From an uncultured Collinsella sp. (GTDB lineage: Bacteria > Actinomycetota > Coriobacteriia > Coriobacteriales > Coriobacteriaceae), in contig UQIC01000025.1 of the NCBI GenBank assembly GCA_900540985.1, positions 1 to 29,072 of the forward strand: DNA of 29,072 nucleotides, given 5' to 3'. Below, in pieces: positions 14,182 through 21,052 of the stretch. How positions within the stretch are numbered: position 1 is the first letter of the stretch; the number at the start of each line of letters is the position of its first letter. The notes under the pieces are model-generated. The model did not search any database. It worked only from the letters and a program-made list of their open reading frames with translations, and was not told the origin of the DNA. A program made the translations under genes and the position numbers.

Positions 14182-16257
14182 ATGAGATTCTCGATTATTA
14201 GCGAGATCCCCGGCAGGACCCGTCTTCAATTGGCGGGTCCTGTGCCAGAGAGCGATCTCGATGCACTTCTTAAGCTTGGTGGCGACATTGACGGCGTGCA
14301 CAAGGTGCGCGTTTATGGCCGTATTGGCCAGATGGCGCTGGAGTACGACGAGCCGCGCCGCGCGAGCGTGCTCGACGCCTTGGGCGCACTCGATGCTCAA
14401 GCTATCGCCGATGCCAAGTCGGGCTACGTGATGCAGCTTGAGCCACGCAAGCACAAGCTCGTCATGGATCTTGCCACACTTATCGGTGTCCACTACGTGC
14501 GCCGCTGGTTCTTGCCGACGCCTCTGCGTGCGGTGTTTGTCGTGGCCGGTTACATGGCATTTTTGCGCGCTGCCCTTCATGAGCTGGCGCAGCCGCGCCT
14601 GACCGTTCCTGTGCTCGACGCTTCGGCCATCGGCATTTCGTTCGTCAAGCGTGATGTCGACACCGCGGGCCAGACGATGTTCCTGCTCAACGTGGGCGAG
14701 CTGCTCGAGGACTACACCCGCGCCATGAGCGAAAACGAGCTCATCAACTCGCTGCTCGATGTGCCCGACAAGGCGCAAAAGGTCGTCGGCGACACCGAGG
14801 TAAGCGTTGCCGCGACCGAGCTCGAGCCCGGCGATCTGGTCGCCGTGCGCACCGGCATGTCCATTTGCATCGACGGCGTTGTCGAGCAGGGGAGCGCTAT
14901 GGTCAACCAGGCGACCCTGACCGGCGAGCCGCTGGCCGTCGAGCGCAGCGTGGGCGACGACGTGTTCGCCGGTACCGTCGTGGAAGATGGCAGCATCTTG
15001 GTGCGCGTGCGCGCCAACACGGCTCAAACCAAGCTGCGCTCGATCGTCTCGCTCGTGCAGACGGCCGACTCGCTCAAGTCCGAGGGTCAGTCGCACATGG
15101 AGGACCTCGCCAACAAGATCGTCCCGTGGAACTTCCTGCTCGCAGGCCTGGTTGCGCTCACCACGCGCAGCCTCATCAAGACCTCAGCGGCGCTGATGGT
15201 CGACTACTCGTGTGCACTCAAGCTCACGGGTTCCGTTGCCGTCATGACCGCCATGAGCGATGCTGCCAAGATGGGCGTCATGGTCAAGGGCGCGAAGTAC
15301 TTTGAGTCGTTTGCCAAGGCCGACACCATTGTGTTTGATAAAACCGGCACGTTGACCGAGGCACAGCCGCGTCTTGCTTGCGTGCTCACCACCGATGGCT
15401 GGAGCGAGGACGAGATTCTGCGCCTTTCTGCCTGTCTGGAGGAGCATTTCCCGCATCCGGTGGCGCGTGCCGTGGTCAACGCCGCCCGCGAGCGCGGGCT
15501 CGAGCACCGCGAGCGCCATGCCGCCGTCGAGTACATCGTGGCACACGGCATTGCCTCGTCCATTGAGGAGCGTCGCGCTATCATCGGTTCCGCGCACTTT
15601 GTATTTGAGGACGAGGGCGCGCAGCTCGATTCCGACATCAAGGAACGCATTGAGTCCCAGATGCAGGGTCTGTCGCCGCTGTATCTGGCGGTCGACGGCA
15701 CCGTTGTGGGCGTGCTCGGTATCGAGGACCCGCTTAAGCCCGGGGTCCGCGAGGCCATCGCCGACCTGCACGCGTTGGGCGTTAAGCATGTGGTCATGCT
15801 CACGGGCGACTCGGAGCGCACGGCCGAGCGCATTGCTCGCGAGGCAGGTGTCGACGAGTTTAAGGCCGAGCTGCTGCCCGAGGACAAGTACGCGTATGTT
15901 GAGCGGATTAAGCGCGAGGGGCGCTACGTTGCCATGGTGGGCGACGGCGTCAACGATTCGCCGGCGCTCGGTTTGGCCGACGTGGGACTGGCGATGGGTG
16001 GCGGAAGCGACATCGCCAAGGAGGTCGCCGATATCATCCTGACCGATACGGATCTGGCCGCAATCGTGCGTCTACGCCGTATGAGCCAGGGGCTTATCGA
16101 CCGTCTGACGAGTTCGTATTCCAAGGTGATGCTCACCAACTCGGCGCTCTTGGCACTGGGCATTACCGGCGCGATTACCCCGCAGACATCGTCACTGCTG
16201 CACAACGGCTCAACGATCGCCTACAGCCTGGGCAACGCCAAGGCGTACCTGCGTTAG
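14182..16257 (+). CDS. Heavy-metal-transporting P-type ATPase (P1B, HMA2-type)
   Basis: The protein has an N-terminal HMA-like domain (about 1-60) without the CxxC metal pair, a membrane region, the actuator motif LTGE (246-249), phosphorylation motif DKTGT with Asp386, the P1B-specific HP pair at 425-426 in HFPHPVARA, and the hinge GDGVNDSPAL from 587. The position normally taken by a CPC or SPC metal motif in the sixth helix reads SCALKL (343-348), so the single Cys344 and its neighbours would bind the metal. HMA2-type pumps with this sequence are related to mycobacterial CtpC, for which Zn or Mn export is reported; the metal here is not decided by sequence. A small partner protein precedes it, and a DtxR-like operator controls the operon. 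A strong terminator follows at 16282-16327. Confidence 0.9.
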   Translation: MRFSIISEIPGRTRLQLAGPVPESDLDALLKLGGDIDGVHKVRVYGRIGQMALEYDEPRRASVLDALGALDAQAIADAKSGYVMQLEPRKHKLVMDLATLIGVHYVRRWFLPTPLRAVFVVAGYMAFLRAALHELAQPRLTVPVLDASAIGISFVKRDVDTAGQTMFLLNVGELLEDYTRAMSENELINSLLDVPDKAQKVVGDTEVSVAATELEPGDLVAVRTGMSICIDGVVEQGSAMVNQATLTGEPLAVERSVGDDVFAGTVVEDGSILVRVRANTAQTKLRSIVSLVQTADSLKSEGQSHMEDLANKIVPWNFLLAGLVALTTRSLIKTSAALMVDYSCALKLTGSVAVMTAMSDAAKMGVMVKGAKYFESFAKADTIVFDKTGTLTEAQPRLACVLTTDGWSEDEILRLSACLEEHFPHPVARAVVNAARERGLEHRERHAAVEYIVAHGIASSIEERRAIIGSAHFVFEDEGAQLDSDIKERIESQMQGLSPLYLAVDGTVVGVLGIEDPLKPGVREAIADLHALGVKHVVMLTGDSERTAERIAREAGVDEFKAELLPEDKYAYVERIKREGRYVAMVGDGVNDSPALGLADVGLAMGGGSDIAKEVADIILTDTDLAAIVRLRRMSQGLIDRLTSSYSKVMLTNSALLALGITGAITPQTSSLLHNGSTIAYSLGNAKAYLR

Positions 16258-16281
16258 CAGGCGTGTTCGTCCACGTTATCT

Positions 16282-16327
16282 GGCCTGCGCCCGGACGACA
16301 CCGATGCCGTCTGGGCGCAGGCCTTTT
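16282..16327 (+). terminator. Intrinsic terminator of the P-type ATPase operon
   Basis: A 15-bp stem (16282-16296 with 16309-16323, one G-U pair) is followed by TTTT at 16324-16327. Confidence 0.9.
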
Positions 16328-16331
16328 GCAT

Positions 16332-16380
16332 TTGAACATTTGCTAACTTCTCTATATAGTGTTGCTAGCAAGGCTAGCAA
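16332..16380 (+). promoter_or_regulatory. Promoter and operator of the RelB/PIN operon
   Basis: TTGAAC (16332-16337) and TATAGT (16355-16360) are separated by 17 bp. Immediately after the -10 lies a perfect inverted repeat, TTGCTAGC (16362-16369) and GCTAGCAA (16373-16380), which covers the expected transcription start. This is the expected layout for repression by the antitoxin or toxin-antitoxin complex. Confidence 0.75.
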
Positions 16381-16400
16381 TTGAAGGGAGCGAGATCGAC

Positions 16401-16754
16401 GTGGGTGCTGTTAGCGGCATGGCGCAGGTAAATGTTCGCGTAGATCGTTCGGTTAAAGAGCGCGCCGAGGAAGCACTGCGGCTTTCGGGCGGGTCGCTGC
16501 CCGAGCTCATCAAAAAGGTGGTGGCCAAGGTCGCGCAGGGTGGCGGGCAGTGCGAGGAAGTGCTTGCGGCCGTCGACGACCGGCAGCAGACCGTCGCGCA
16601 CGATATTCCGTTCGCCGCGTCGTGGGCAGCGGCAGACCGGCTTTATGCAGATTTGGGCATCGCTGCGTCGCCCGTATCCGACGATCGCGGTTGGGACGCA
16701 ATCTATTCCGAAGCCATGGATGAGCATTATCGCCAAAAGGGGATGATCCAGTGA
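16401..16754 (+). CDS. RelB/DinJ-like antitoxin
   Basis: The segment MAQVNVRVDRSVKERAEEAL (from codon 7 of this start) followed by a helical SLPELIKKVV is the ribbon-helix-helix fold of RelB/DinJ antitoxins, which bind operator DNA and neutralise a partner toxin. The frame can be opened at a GTG at 16359, but that codon lies inside the promoter. The GTG at 16401, with AAGGGAG at 16384-16390, and the ATG at 16419 are the realistic starts. The product is about 117 residues, longer than typical RelB. Its C-terminal half (residues 50-117) should wrap the toxin. The stop overlaps the toxin start by four bases (GTGA), which couples their translation. Pairing of a RelB-type antitoxin with a PIN toxin rather than RelE is less common but occurs. 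Confidence 0.78.
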   Translation: MGAVSGMAQVNVRVDRSVKERAEEALRLSGGSLPELIKKVVAKVAQGGGQCEEVLAAVDDRQQTVAHDIPFAASWAAADRLYADLGIAASPVSDDRGWDAIYSEAMDEHYRQKGMIQ

Positions 16755-17266
16755 GCGGGGCTCCCCTCAAAATAATGGTGGACGCCAACGTATGGGTTGA
16801 TTCGTTTTGTGTTGACCATGCCGAGTCGCTTGCCGCGCGTGCGTTTATTGGGCAGGCGACGGAGACGGGGGCGTTGCTGTTCTTTCCGGTTCATATCGCT
16901 AAGGACGTGCTGTACGTTGTCCAACACGAGCTGAAGCGCAGCGTTCTTGCCAGCGGGGGAGCGCTCGACGAGGCATCTGCCCGTGCAATTGGCGATGCGG
17001 CGTTGGCGTTTGTTCGGAACATGACCGAAAACGCTACGGCCGTGGGTGCAGATGTGTCGGACCTTTGGCTGGCCGACAAATACTTAGCGCTCCATCGCGA
17101 TTACGAGGACAACTTGGTACTCGCTGCGTGCAAGCGCGCGCAGGTCGATTACTTGGTGACCAACGATCGCAAGCTGCTCGAACATGCCGATCTCGCAGCA
17201 AAGACCCCGCGCCAAATGATGCCGATTCTTGCTCTGGCCGAACGTGGTGGGCGGGTGTCCTGCTAA
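16751..17266 (+). CDS. PIN-domain toxin (VapC-like ribonuclease)
   Basis: The protein has the acidic pattern of PIN-domain ribonucleases: Asp11 in MVDANVWVDSF, a central acidic residue in the KDVLYVVQHEL helix (52-61), Asp120 in DYEDNLVLAAC, and Asp139 in YLVTNDRKLL. PIN toxins cleave specific RNAs in the cytoplasm when the antitoxin is lost. The GTG start at 16751 overlaps the antitoxin stop codon. The 171-residue length is a little above typical VapC (about 130-140), with an insertion around residues 60-100. A 12-bp bidirectional terminator stem follows at 17279-17318. The target RNA cannot be told from sequence. Confidence 0.85.
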   Translation: MSGAPLKIMVDANVWVDSFCVDHAESLAARAFIGQATETGALLFFPVHIAKDVLYVVQHELKRSVLASGGALDEASARAIGDAALAFVRNMTENATAVGADVSDLWLADKYLALHRDYEDNLVLAACKRAQVDYLVTNDRKLLEHADLAAKTPRQMMPILALAERGGRVSC

Positions 17267-17278
17267 CGCCTGGCTGTC

Positions 17279-17318
17279 TGCGCGGCCTTCGGAACGTCGG
17301 CGCTCAGAAGGCCGCGCA
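17279..17318. terminator. Shared terminator between convergent genes
   Basis: A perfect 12-bp inverted repeat (17279-17290 with 17307-17318) lies between the PIN toxin gene and the convergent minus-strand gene. Only a weak T run (17322-17324) follows on the plus strand. Confidence 0.6.
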
Positions 17319-17326
17319 TCCTTTAA

Positions 17327-17761
17327 TTACAAAAGCGCTGCCTTGACGAGGGGAGCTTCGGCGAGCTTTTTGGCAGCCTTTTCATCGGAATCGTTTAGTG
17401 CTGCCAGACTGCGGTAGACCCACTCGTTGACCTGGGTGTTCTTGACGCCTGCGGTCTGCATAAGGGCGCCCACCTCACGGATTGCTGCGAGCAGATCGGC
17501 TTTGGGACCCGCGAGCTCGACCTCGATGCCGTGGTAGGCGGCCACGCCGCGGTTCTCACTCACGTGGTCGATAAAGCCCTCGACGGTCTCAAGCTGCTGG
17601 GCGAGAGCCGCATCATCGTCAGCGTCCAGCGCGACGAGTGCGTTCGATACCGTGAGGGCGGGATGTCCGCAGGGGACAAAGCCCTCGATGACATCCATAG
17701 CTTCGGTAATGGTTGAGCCCAGGCCTGCGAGGGCATTGACGAGTTGCTGCTTGGTATCCAT
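17327..17761 (-). CDS. Unrecognised 144-aa protein
   Basis: I do not recognise this protein. It starts MDTKQQLVNALAGLGSTITEAM and is predicted mainly helical, soluble, rich in Ala, Leu and acidic residues, with no signal peptide or membrane span. One short Cys-His patch (FVPCGHPAL, about 28-36) could be a ligand or metal site but is a single pair. The ATG at 17761 has AAAGGA at 17770-17775 on the minus strand, which supports the start. The ORF has the codon use of its neighbours and sits alone between the PIN toxin and ssrA, convergent with the former and divergent from the latter. No known function is suggested by context. Confidence 0.7.
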   Translation of the reverse strand: MDTKQQLVNALAGLGSTITEAMDVIEGFVPCGHPALTVSNALVALDADDDAALAQQLETVEGFIDHVSENRGVAAYHGIEVELAGPKADLLAAIREVGALMQTAGVKNTQVNEWVYRSLAALNDSDEKAAKKLAEAPLVKAALL

Positions 17762-17914
17762 AACGGTCCTTTCGATGGGTCAATTTTGCTTGGCGAAAAT
17801 ATACGTGACGCGATCGGTAGCAAAAGTGCGAAGTGCGGCGCACATTGGGGTCTTCACAGCTCGTGCATAGAACAGCTGTCCGCTTTCAGAACGTGGTAAG
17901 ATAACACTCCACAA

Positions 17915-17930
17915 GCGGGGCTCGCCCCGC
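17915..17930. repeat. GC-rich hairpin upstream of ssrA
   Basis: GCGGGGC and GCCCCGC pair perfectly over a two-base TC loop. There is no T run after it, so it is not a plain terminator. The rest of the 239-bp gap before ssrA shows no gene and no promoter I would defend. Confidence 0.5.
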
Positions 17931-18000
17931 ATGTTCCTTGAAAAGTCGACGGTTATTGGGTGTTTTCAGGCCCGATGCCATCCAGACTTTCCCGACATTC

Positions 18001-18364
18001 GGGGGCGACTGGTTTCGACACGATAGCTCTGAGAGAGGAAGCAAGCCGAGGTCTCCTCGCCTCGTTAAACAGGGGTACCGTCAAATTGAATTGACAACAA
18101 CTCTTCTTTTGAGCCTATGGCTCTCGCTGCTTAGTTTATAGCGGCGCGTCAACCCGGTGATTTCCCCGACACCGGCGCGACGTCATTTTAGGGGAATGCT
18201 CCCGCGCACGTAATCGGTATGGCGCGGGTTAAGACCGAACCGGTTGGGATGCCGCGAGCGTGTCGCTGCGCGCAAAGCGTCCGAGACAAAACCAGCGACT
18301 GAGCTTGGAGATGCCAATCAGGGGGCTTTCGTGGACCGGAGTTCGATTCTCCGCGCCTCCACCA
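18001..18364 (+). ncRNA. ssrA: Transfer-messenger RNA (tmRNA)
   Basis: tmRNA rescues stalled ribosomes and tags incomplete proteins for proteolysis. The 5' end GGGGGCGACTGGTTTCGAC is diagnostic. The 3' end has a tRNA-like T arm (GAGTTCGATTCTCC, 18339-18352) and an encoded CCA (18362-18364). The 5' GGGGGCG pairs with CGCCTCC at 18354-18360 as acceptor stem with one G-U. The tag frame read back from the stop TAG at 18132-18134 gives DNNSSFEPMALAA, ending in the typical ALAA proteolysis signal; the resume codon is probably GAC at 18093, since an in-frame TGA lies just upstream. The length of 364 nt is standard for a one-piece tmRNA. A strong terminator follows at 18373-18406. Confidence 0.96.
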
Positions 18365-18372
18365 TAAGTAAC

Positions 18373-18406
18373 AGGCAGGTAGATATTCGTATCTACCTGC
18401 CTTTTT
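18373..18406 (+). terminator. Intrinsic terminator of ssrA
   Basis: A perfect 13-bp stem (18373-18385 with 18390-18402) closed by a TTCG tetraloop runs into a T tract at 18402-18406. Confidence 0.95.
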
Positions 18407-18420
18407 ATTTCTAGTCCGTA

Positions 18421-18466
18421 CCGCGGAGAATCGAACTCTGCGCAGGGCGCGGGCGTAAAGAAAACG
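18421..18466 (+). repeat. 46-bp direct repeat, copy 1, with inverted tmRNA 3' end
   Basis: The 46 bp recur at 18632-18677 with two mismatches, 211 bp apart. Both copies begin with the reverse complement of the tmRNA T-arm sequence (18339-18355): CGCGGAGAATCGAACTC at 18422-18438. They may be scars of integrated elements that used ssrA as attachment site. Confidence 0.7.
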
Positions 18467-18486
18467 CGTGAGCGTTTTTAGCCCGC
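18450..18486. repeat. Long hairpin
   Basis: GCGGGC at 18450-18455 pairs with GCCCGC at 18481-18486, and AAAACGC (18461-18467) pairs with GCGTTTT (18472-18478) over a GTGA loop, with short bulges between. The T run inside the right arm could allow termination of transcription. Confidence 0.5.
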
Positions 18487-18519
18487 GGGCGAGGACGCCG
18501 GCAGGCGGCCGAAGCCGGT

Positions 18520-18542
18520 GCGTGTTCGCGAAGCGAACACGC
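18520..18542. repeat. 10-bp perfect hairpin
   Basis: Arms 18520-18529 and 18533-18542 pair perfectly over a GAA loop. It overlaps the start of another partial match to the tmRNA 3' end (GATTCTCCGCGC, 18544-18555). Confidence 0.55.
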
Positions 18543-18631
18543 GGATTCTCCGCGCAAAGCCTCAGCCCAAAACAGATGCGATGTCGATCGGATGACAGCC
18601 GACAATGCCCCCGCGCCAACGTCATCTCTAC

Positions 18632-18677
18632 CCGCGGAGAATCGAACTCTATGCAGGGCGCGGGCGTAAAGAAAACG
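18632..18677 (+). repeat. 46-bp direct repeat, copy 2, with inverted tmRNA 3' end
   Basis: Second copy of the repeat at 18421-18466 (44 of 46 identical). It carries the 17-bp inverted tmRNA end at 18633-18649 and ends 17 bp before the 62-bp array. Confidence 0.7.
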
Positions 18678-18693
18678 TCGCAGCAGCGCGGGT

Positions 18694-18955
18694 GGGACGC
18701 GCTTTCCCAATGGCGGCCCAGACGAAAAGCGCATCCCGGAATCCGCGCTCAGACTGGGACGTGGTTTCCGGATGGCGCCTCAAGCGGAAACTGCGACCCG
18801 GAATTCCGCCGTAGAGTGGGACATGCTTTCCCAATGGCAGCTCAAGCGGAAAGCGCGTCCCGGAATCTAAGCTCGAAATGGGACTCATTTTCCTGATGGC
18901 GGGCTCAGCGGAAAATGCGACCCGGAATTTGCTCTGAGAACGGGACGCGCTTTCC
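18694..18955 (+). repeat. Tandem array of four 62-bp hairpin units plus a partial fifth
   Basis: GGGAC recurs at 18694, 18756, 18818, 18880 and 18942, exactly 62 bp apart. Each full unit reads GGGAC-N4-TTTCC (second C pair varies), a loop with ATGGC, then GGAAA-N4-(G)CCCGGAAT and a variable tail. The first 14 bases pair with a matching block about 16 bases on, so every unit can form a stem-loop. Stem position 9 changes in a compensated way between units (C-G, G-C, C-G, T-A). The fifth copy has only the left arm. The period is not a multiple of three and no frame stays coherent, so this is not a protein repeat. No CRISPR-like repeat/spacer split is seen. Confidence 0.85.
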
Positions 18956-19051
18956 CGTCTACCGCCCCGCCCTCCTCAACTCCAAAACCCGCGCTCACGC
19001 CATCCCAAAACTGGGTAGAAGAAGGCCAAAACGCAATCGCAGGAGGTCAAT

Positions 19052-19930
19052 ATGACTGCAGAAGATAAGGCAAAGAACGCCGGCAAGGTCGCGCTGGTCC
19101 TGGAGGGCGGCAGCTTCCGCGGGCAATTTACCGCGGGCGTGCTCGACGTTCTCATGGAGGCTGGCGTCGAGATTCCGGCTGTCTACGGTGTATCGGCCGG
19201 CGCCCTCAACGGCGTGAACTACAAGTCGCACCAGATCGGCCGTGCCAACCGCATCAACCTGGCTTTCTGCAACGACAGCCGCTTCATGGGCGCCGCATCG
19301 TTTGCGTCCACGGGCTCTATTGTGGGTTACGACTTTATTTTCAACGATGTCCAGGACCGCCTGGATCCCTTTGACAACGAGACGTTCGACGCGAGCCCCA
19401 TCGAGATGTACGCCGTCGCGACGGACATGCTCTTTGGAACCGCCACGTACCTCCCGGTCAAAAGCGCCGTGCTCGACCTCGACGCCGTGCGTGCCTCGAC
19501 CTCGCTGCCGCTGGTGACGCCGTCAGTCGAGATTGACGGGCACAAATACGTCGACGGCGGCGTAGCCGACTCGATCCCCATCGAGCACGTGCTGGAGGAG
19601 GCGGGCTTCGATCGCGCGGTTGTCATTGTCACGCAGGACCGCTCGTACGAGAAAAAGCCTTACGAGTTTATGCCTGCCGCGCGCGCCCGCTATGCCGACT
19701 ACCCCTATCTGCTTGAGGGGATCGAGACGCGCCACGACCGCTACAACATACAACGCATGCACCTGTGGAAGTATGAGCGCGAGGGCCGTGCGTTGGTCGT
19801 CGCTCCGCAAAAGCCGGTCGAGGTCGGCCATGTCGAGCACGATCCGGCAAAGCTTTTGGACCTGTATATCCAGGGCCGCCAGGAGGCAAAGCGCTTGCTG
19901 GGAGATATCGAGGCATTTGTCGAGCGCTAG
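19052..19930 (+). CDS. Patatin-like phospholipase (YjjU-like)
   Basis: The protein is a bacterial patatin with a Ser-Asp catalytic dyad. The oxyanion loop is LEGGSFRGQF (17-26), the nucleophile Ser48 is in GVSAG (46-50), and Asp168 is in the YVDGG motif (166-170). The family hydrolyses lipid acyl esters; the natural lipid here is unknown. There is no signal peptide, so it acts in the cytoplasm or at the inner membrane face. The C-terminal 90 residues (about 205-292) match the extension seen in YjjU-type proteins. AGGAGGT at 19041-19047 fixes the start. The gene is alone between the 62-bp array and the rplM promoter. Length is normal. Confidence 0.9.
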   Translation: MTAEDKAKNAGKVALVLEGGSFRGQFTAGVLDVLMEAGVEIPAVYGVSAGALNGVNYKSHQIGRANRINLAFCNDSRFMGAASFASTGSIVGYDFIFNDVQDRLDPFDNETFDASPIEMYAVATDMLFGTATYLPVKSAVLDLDAVRASTSLPLVTPSVEIDGHKYVDGGVADSIPIEHVLEEAGFDRAVVIVTQDRSYEKKPYEFMPAARARYADYPYLLEGIETRHDRYNIQRMHLWKYEREGRALVVAPQKPVEVGHVEHDPAKLLDLYIQGRQEAKRLLGDIEAFVER

Positions 19931-19993
19931 TGTCGCGACATCATGACCCATGGACGACATGTGCAGAAAGTCTGGTCAGAGCCAAAATACCTG

Positions 19994-20021
19994 TTGACTC
20001 GTACGGCGAGCGGGGTAATAT
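19994..20021 (+). promoter_or_regulatory. Promoter of rplM-rpsI
   Basis: TTGACT (19994-19999) and TAATAT (20016-20021) are spaced by 16 bp. The leader from about 20028 to 20087 can form a small hairpin (20029-20040 with 20051-20058) that may take part in ribosomal-protein feedback, though this is uncertain. Confidence 0.75.
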
Positions 20022-20087
20022 GGACGGGTTACTTGCAGAGCCCCGTGAATCTCTGTAACAACACGTACTGTACATGGAGGAGTCTAA

Positions 20088-20531
20088 GTGATTTCGAAAT
20101 CGACTCACTACGCCAAGCAGGGCGAGGTCCAGCGCAACTGGGTTCTCGTCGACGCCGATGGTGCTGTCCTGGGCCGTCTTGCCACCCAGATCGCAATGAT
20201 CCTGCGCGGTAAGAACAAGCCTCAGTTCACGCCCAACAGCGACTGCGGCGACTTCGTTGTCGTCATCAACGCCGATAAGGTCCAGCTTACCGGTAACAAG
20301 GCCGACACGAAGACCTATTATCGCCACAGCGGCTACAACGGCGGCCTCAAGGCTGAGAGCTTCCGCCAGGCTATGGAGAAGCACCCGGAGAAGGTCATCG
20401 AGCGCGCCGTTCGCGGTATGCTGCCCAAGACCACCCTCGGCCGTGCCCAGATGACCAAGCTTAAGGTCTACGCTGGTGCCGAGCATCCGCATGCTGCCCA
20501 GAACCCCACGAAGATTGAGCTGGAGGCTTAA
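20088..20531 (+). CDS. rplM: 50S ribosomal protein L13
   Basis: L13 is an early-assembly protein of the large ribosomal subunit. The 147-residue product has the standard L13 features: RNWVLVDADGAVLGRLATQIA near the N-terminus, the GDFVVVINADKVQLTGNK block, YYRHSGYNGGLK, AVRGMLPK, and YAGAEHPHAAQNP at the C-terminus. Translation starts with GTG at 20088, with GGAGGAG at 20077-20083. The gene is followed by rpsI after two bases, the universal rplM-rpsI order, and both share the promoter at 19994-20021. Confidence 0.97.
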   Translation: MISKSTHYAKQGEVQRNWVLVDADGAVLGRLATQIAMILRGKNKPQFTPNSDCGDFVVVINADKVQLTGNKADTKTYYRHSGYNGGLKAESFRQAMEKHPEKVIERAVRGMLPKTTLGRAQMTKLKVYAGAEHPHAAQNPTKIELEA

Positions 20532-20533
20532 AG

Positions 20534-20929
<396 letters not shown>

Positions 20930-20960
20930 GGTTTTATCTCCTTTCGAGATACAATGTACA

Positions 20961-21002
20961 AGCGGGGCCTGCCGATTCCTCGGCGGGTCCCGCTTTTCTT
21001 TT
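20961..21002 (+). terminator. Intrinsic terminator of rplM-rpsI
   Basis: A 15-bp stem (20961-20975 with 20980-20994, two G-U pairs) is followed by a T-rich tract to 21002. Confidence 0.92.
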
Positions 21003-21052
21003 TCGACTAGGGTGGGCGGTTGCATATCGCCTGCTAGGGAAGGAGCGATCCT

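Noticed and set aside
13825..15096. 423-codon minus-strand frame over the P-type ATPase
   Set aside because: Shadow of a gene with clear catalytic motifs on the plus strand.
18421..18500. tRNA gene on the minus strand
   Set aside because: Only the T-arm sequence is present. No matching acceptor stem, anticodon arm or CCA could be found.
18411..18734. Protein-coding frames in the region after ssrA
   Set aside because: They run through hairpins and direct repeats, lack ribosome binding sites and resemble no family.
18694..18955. CRISPR array
   Set aside because: The 62-bp units are similar along their whole length and fold internally. There is no short constant repeat with unique spacers, and no cas gene.
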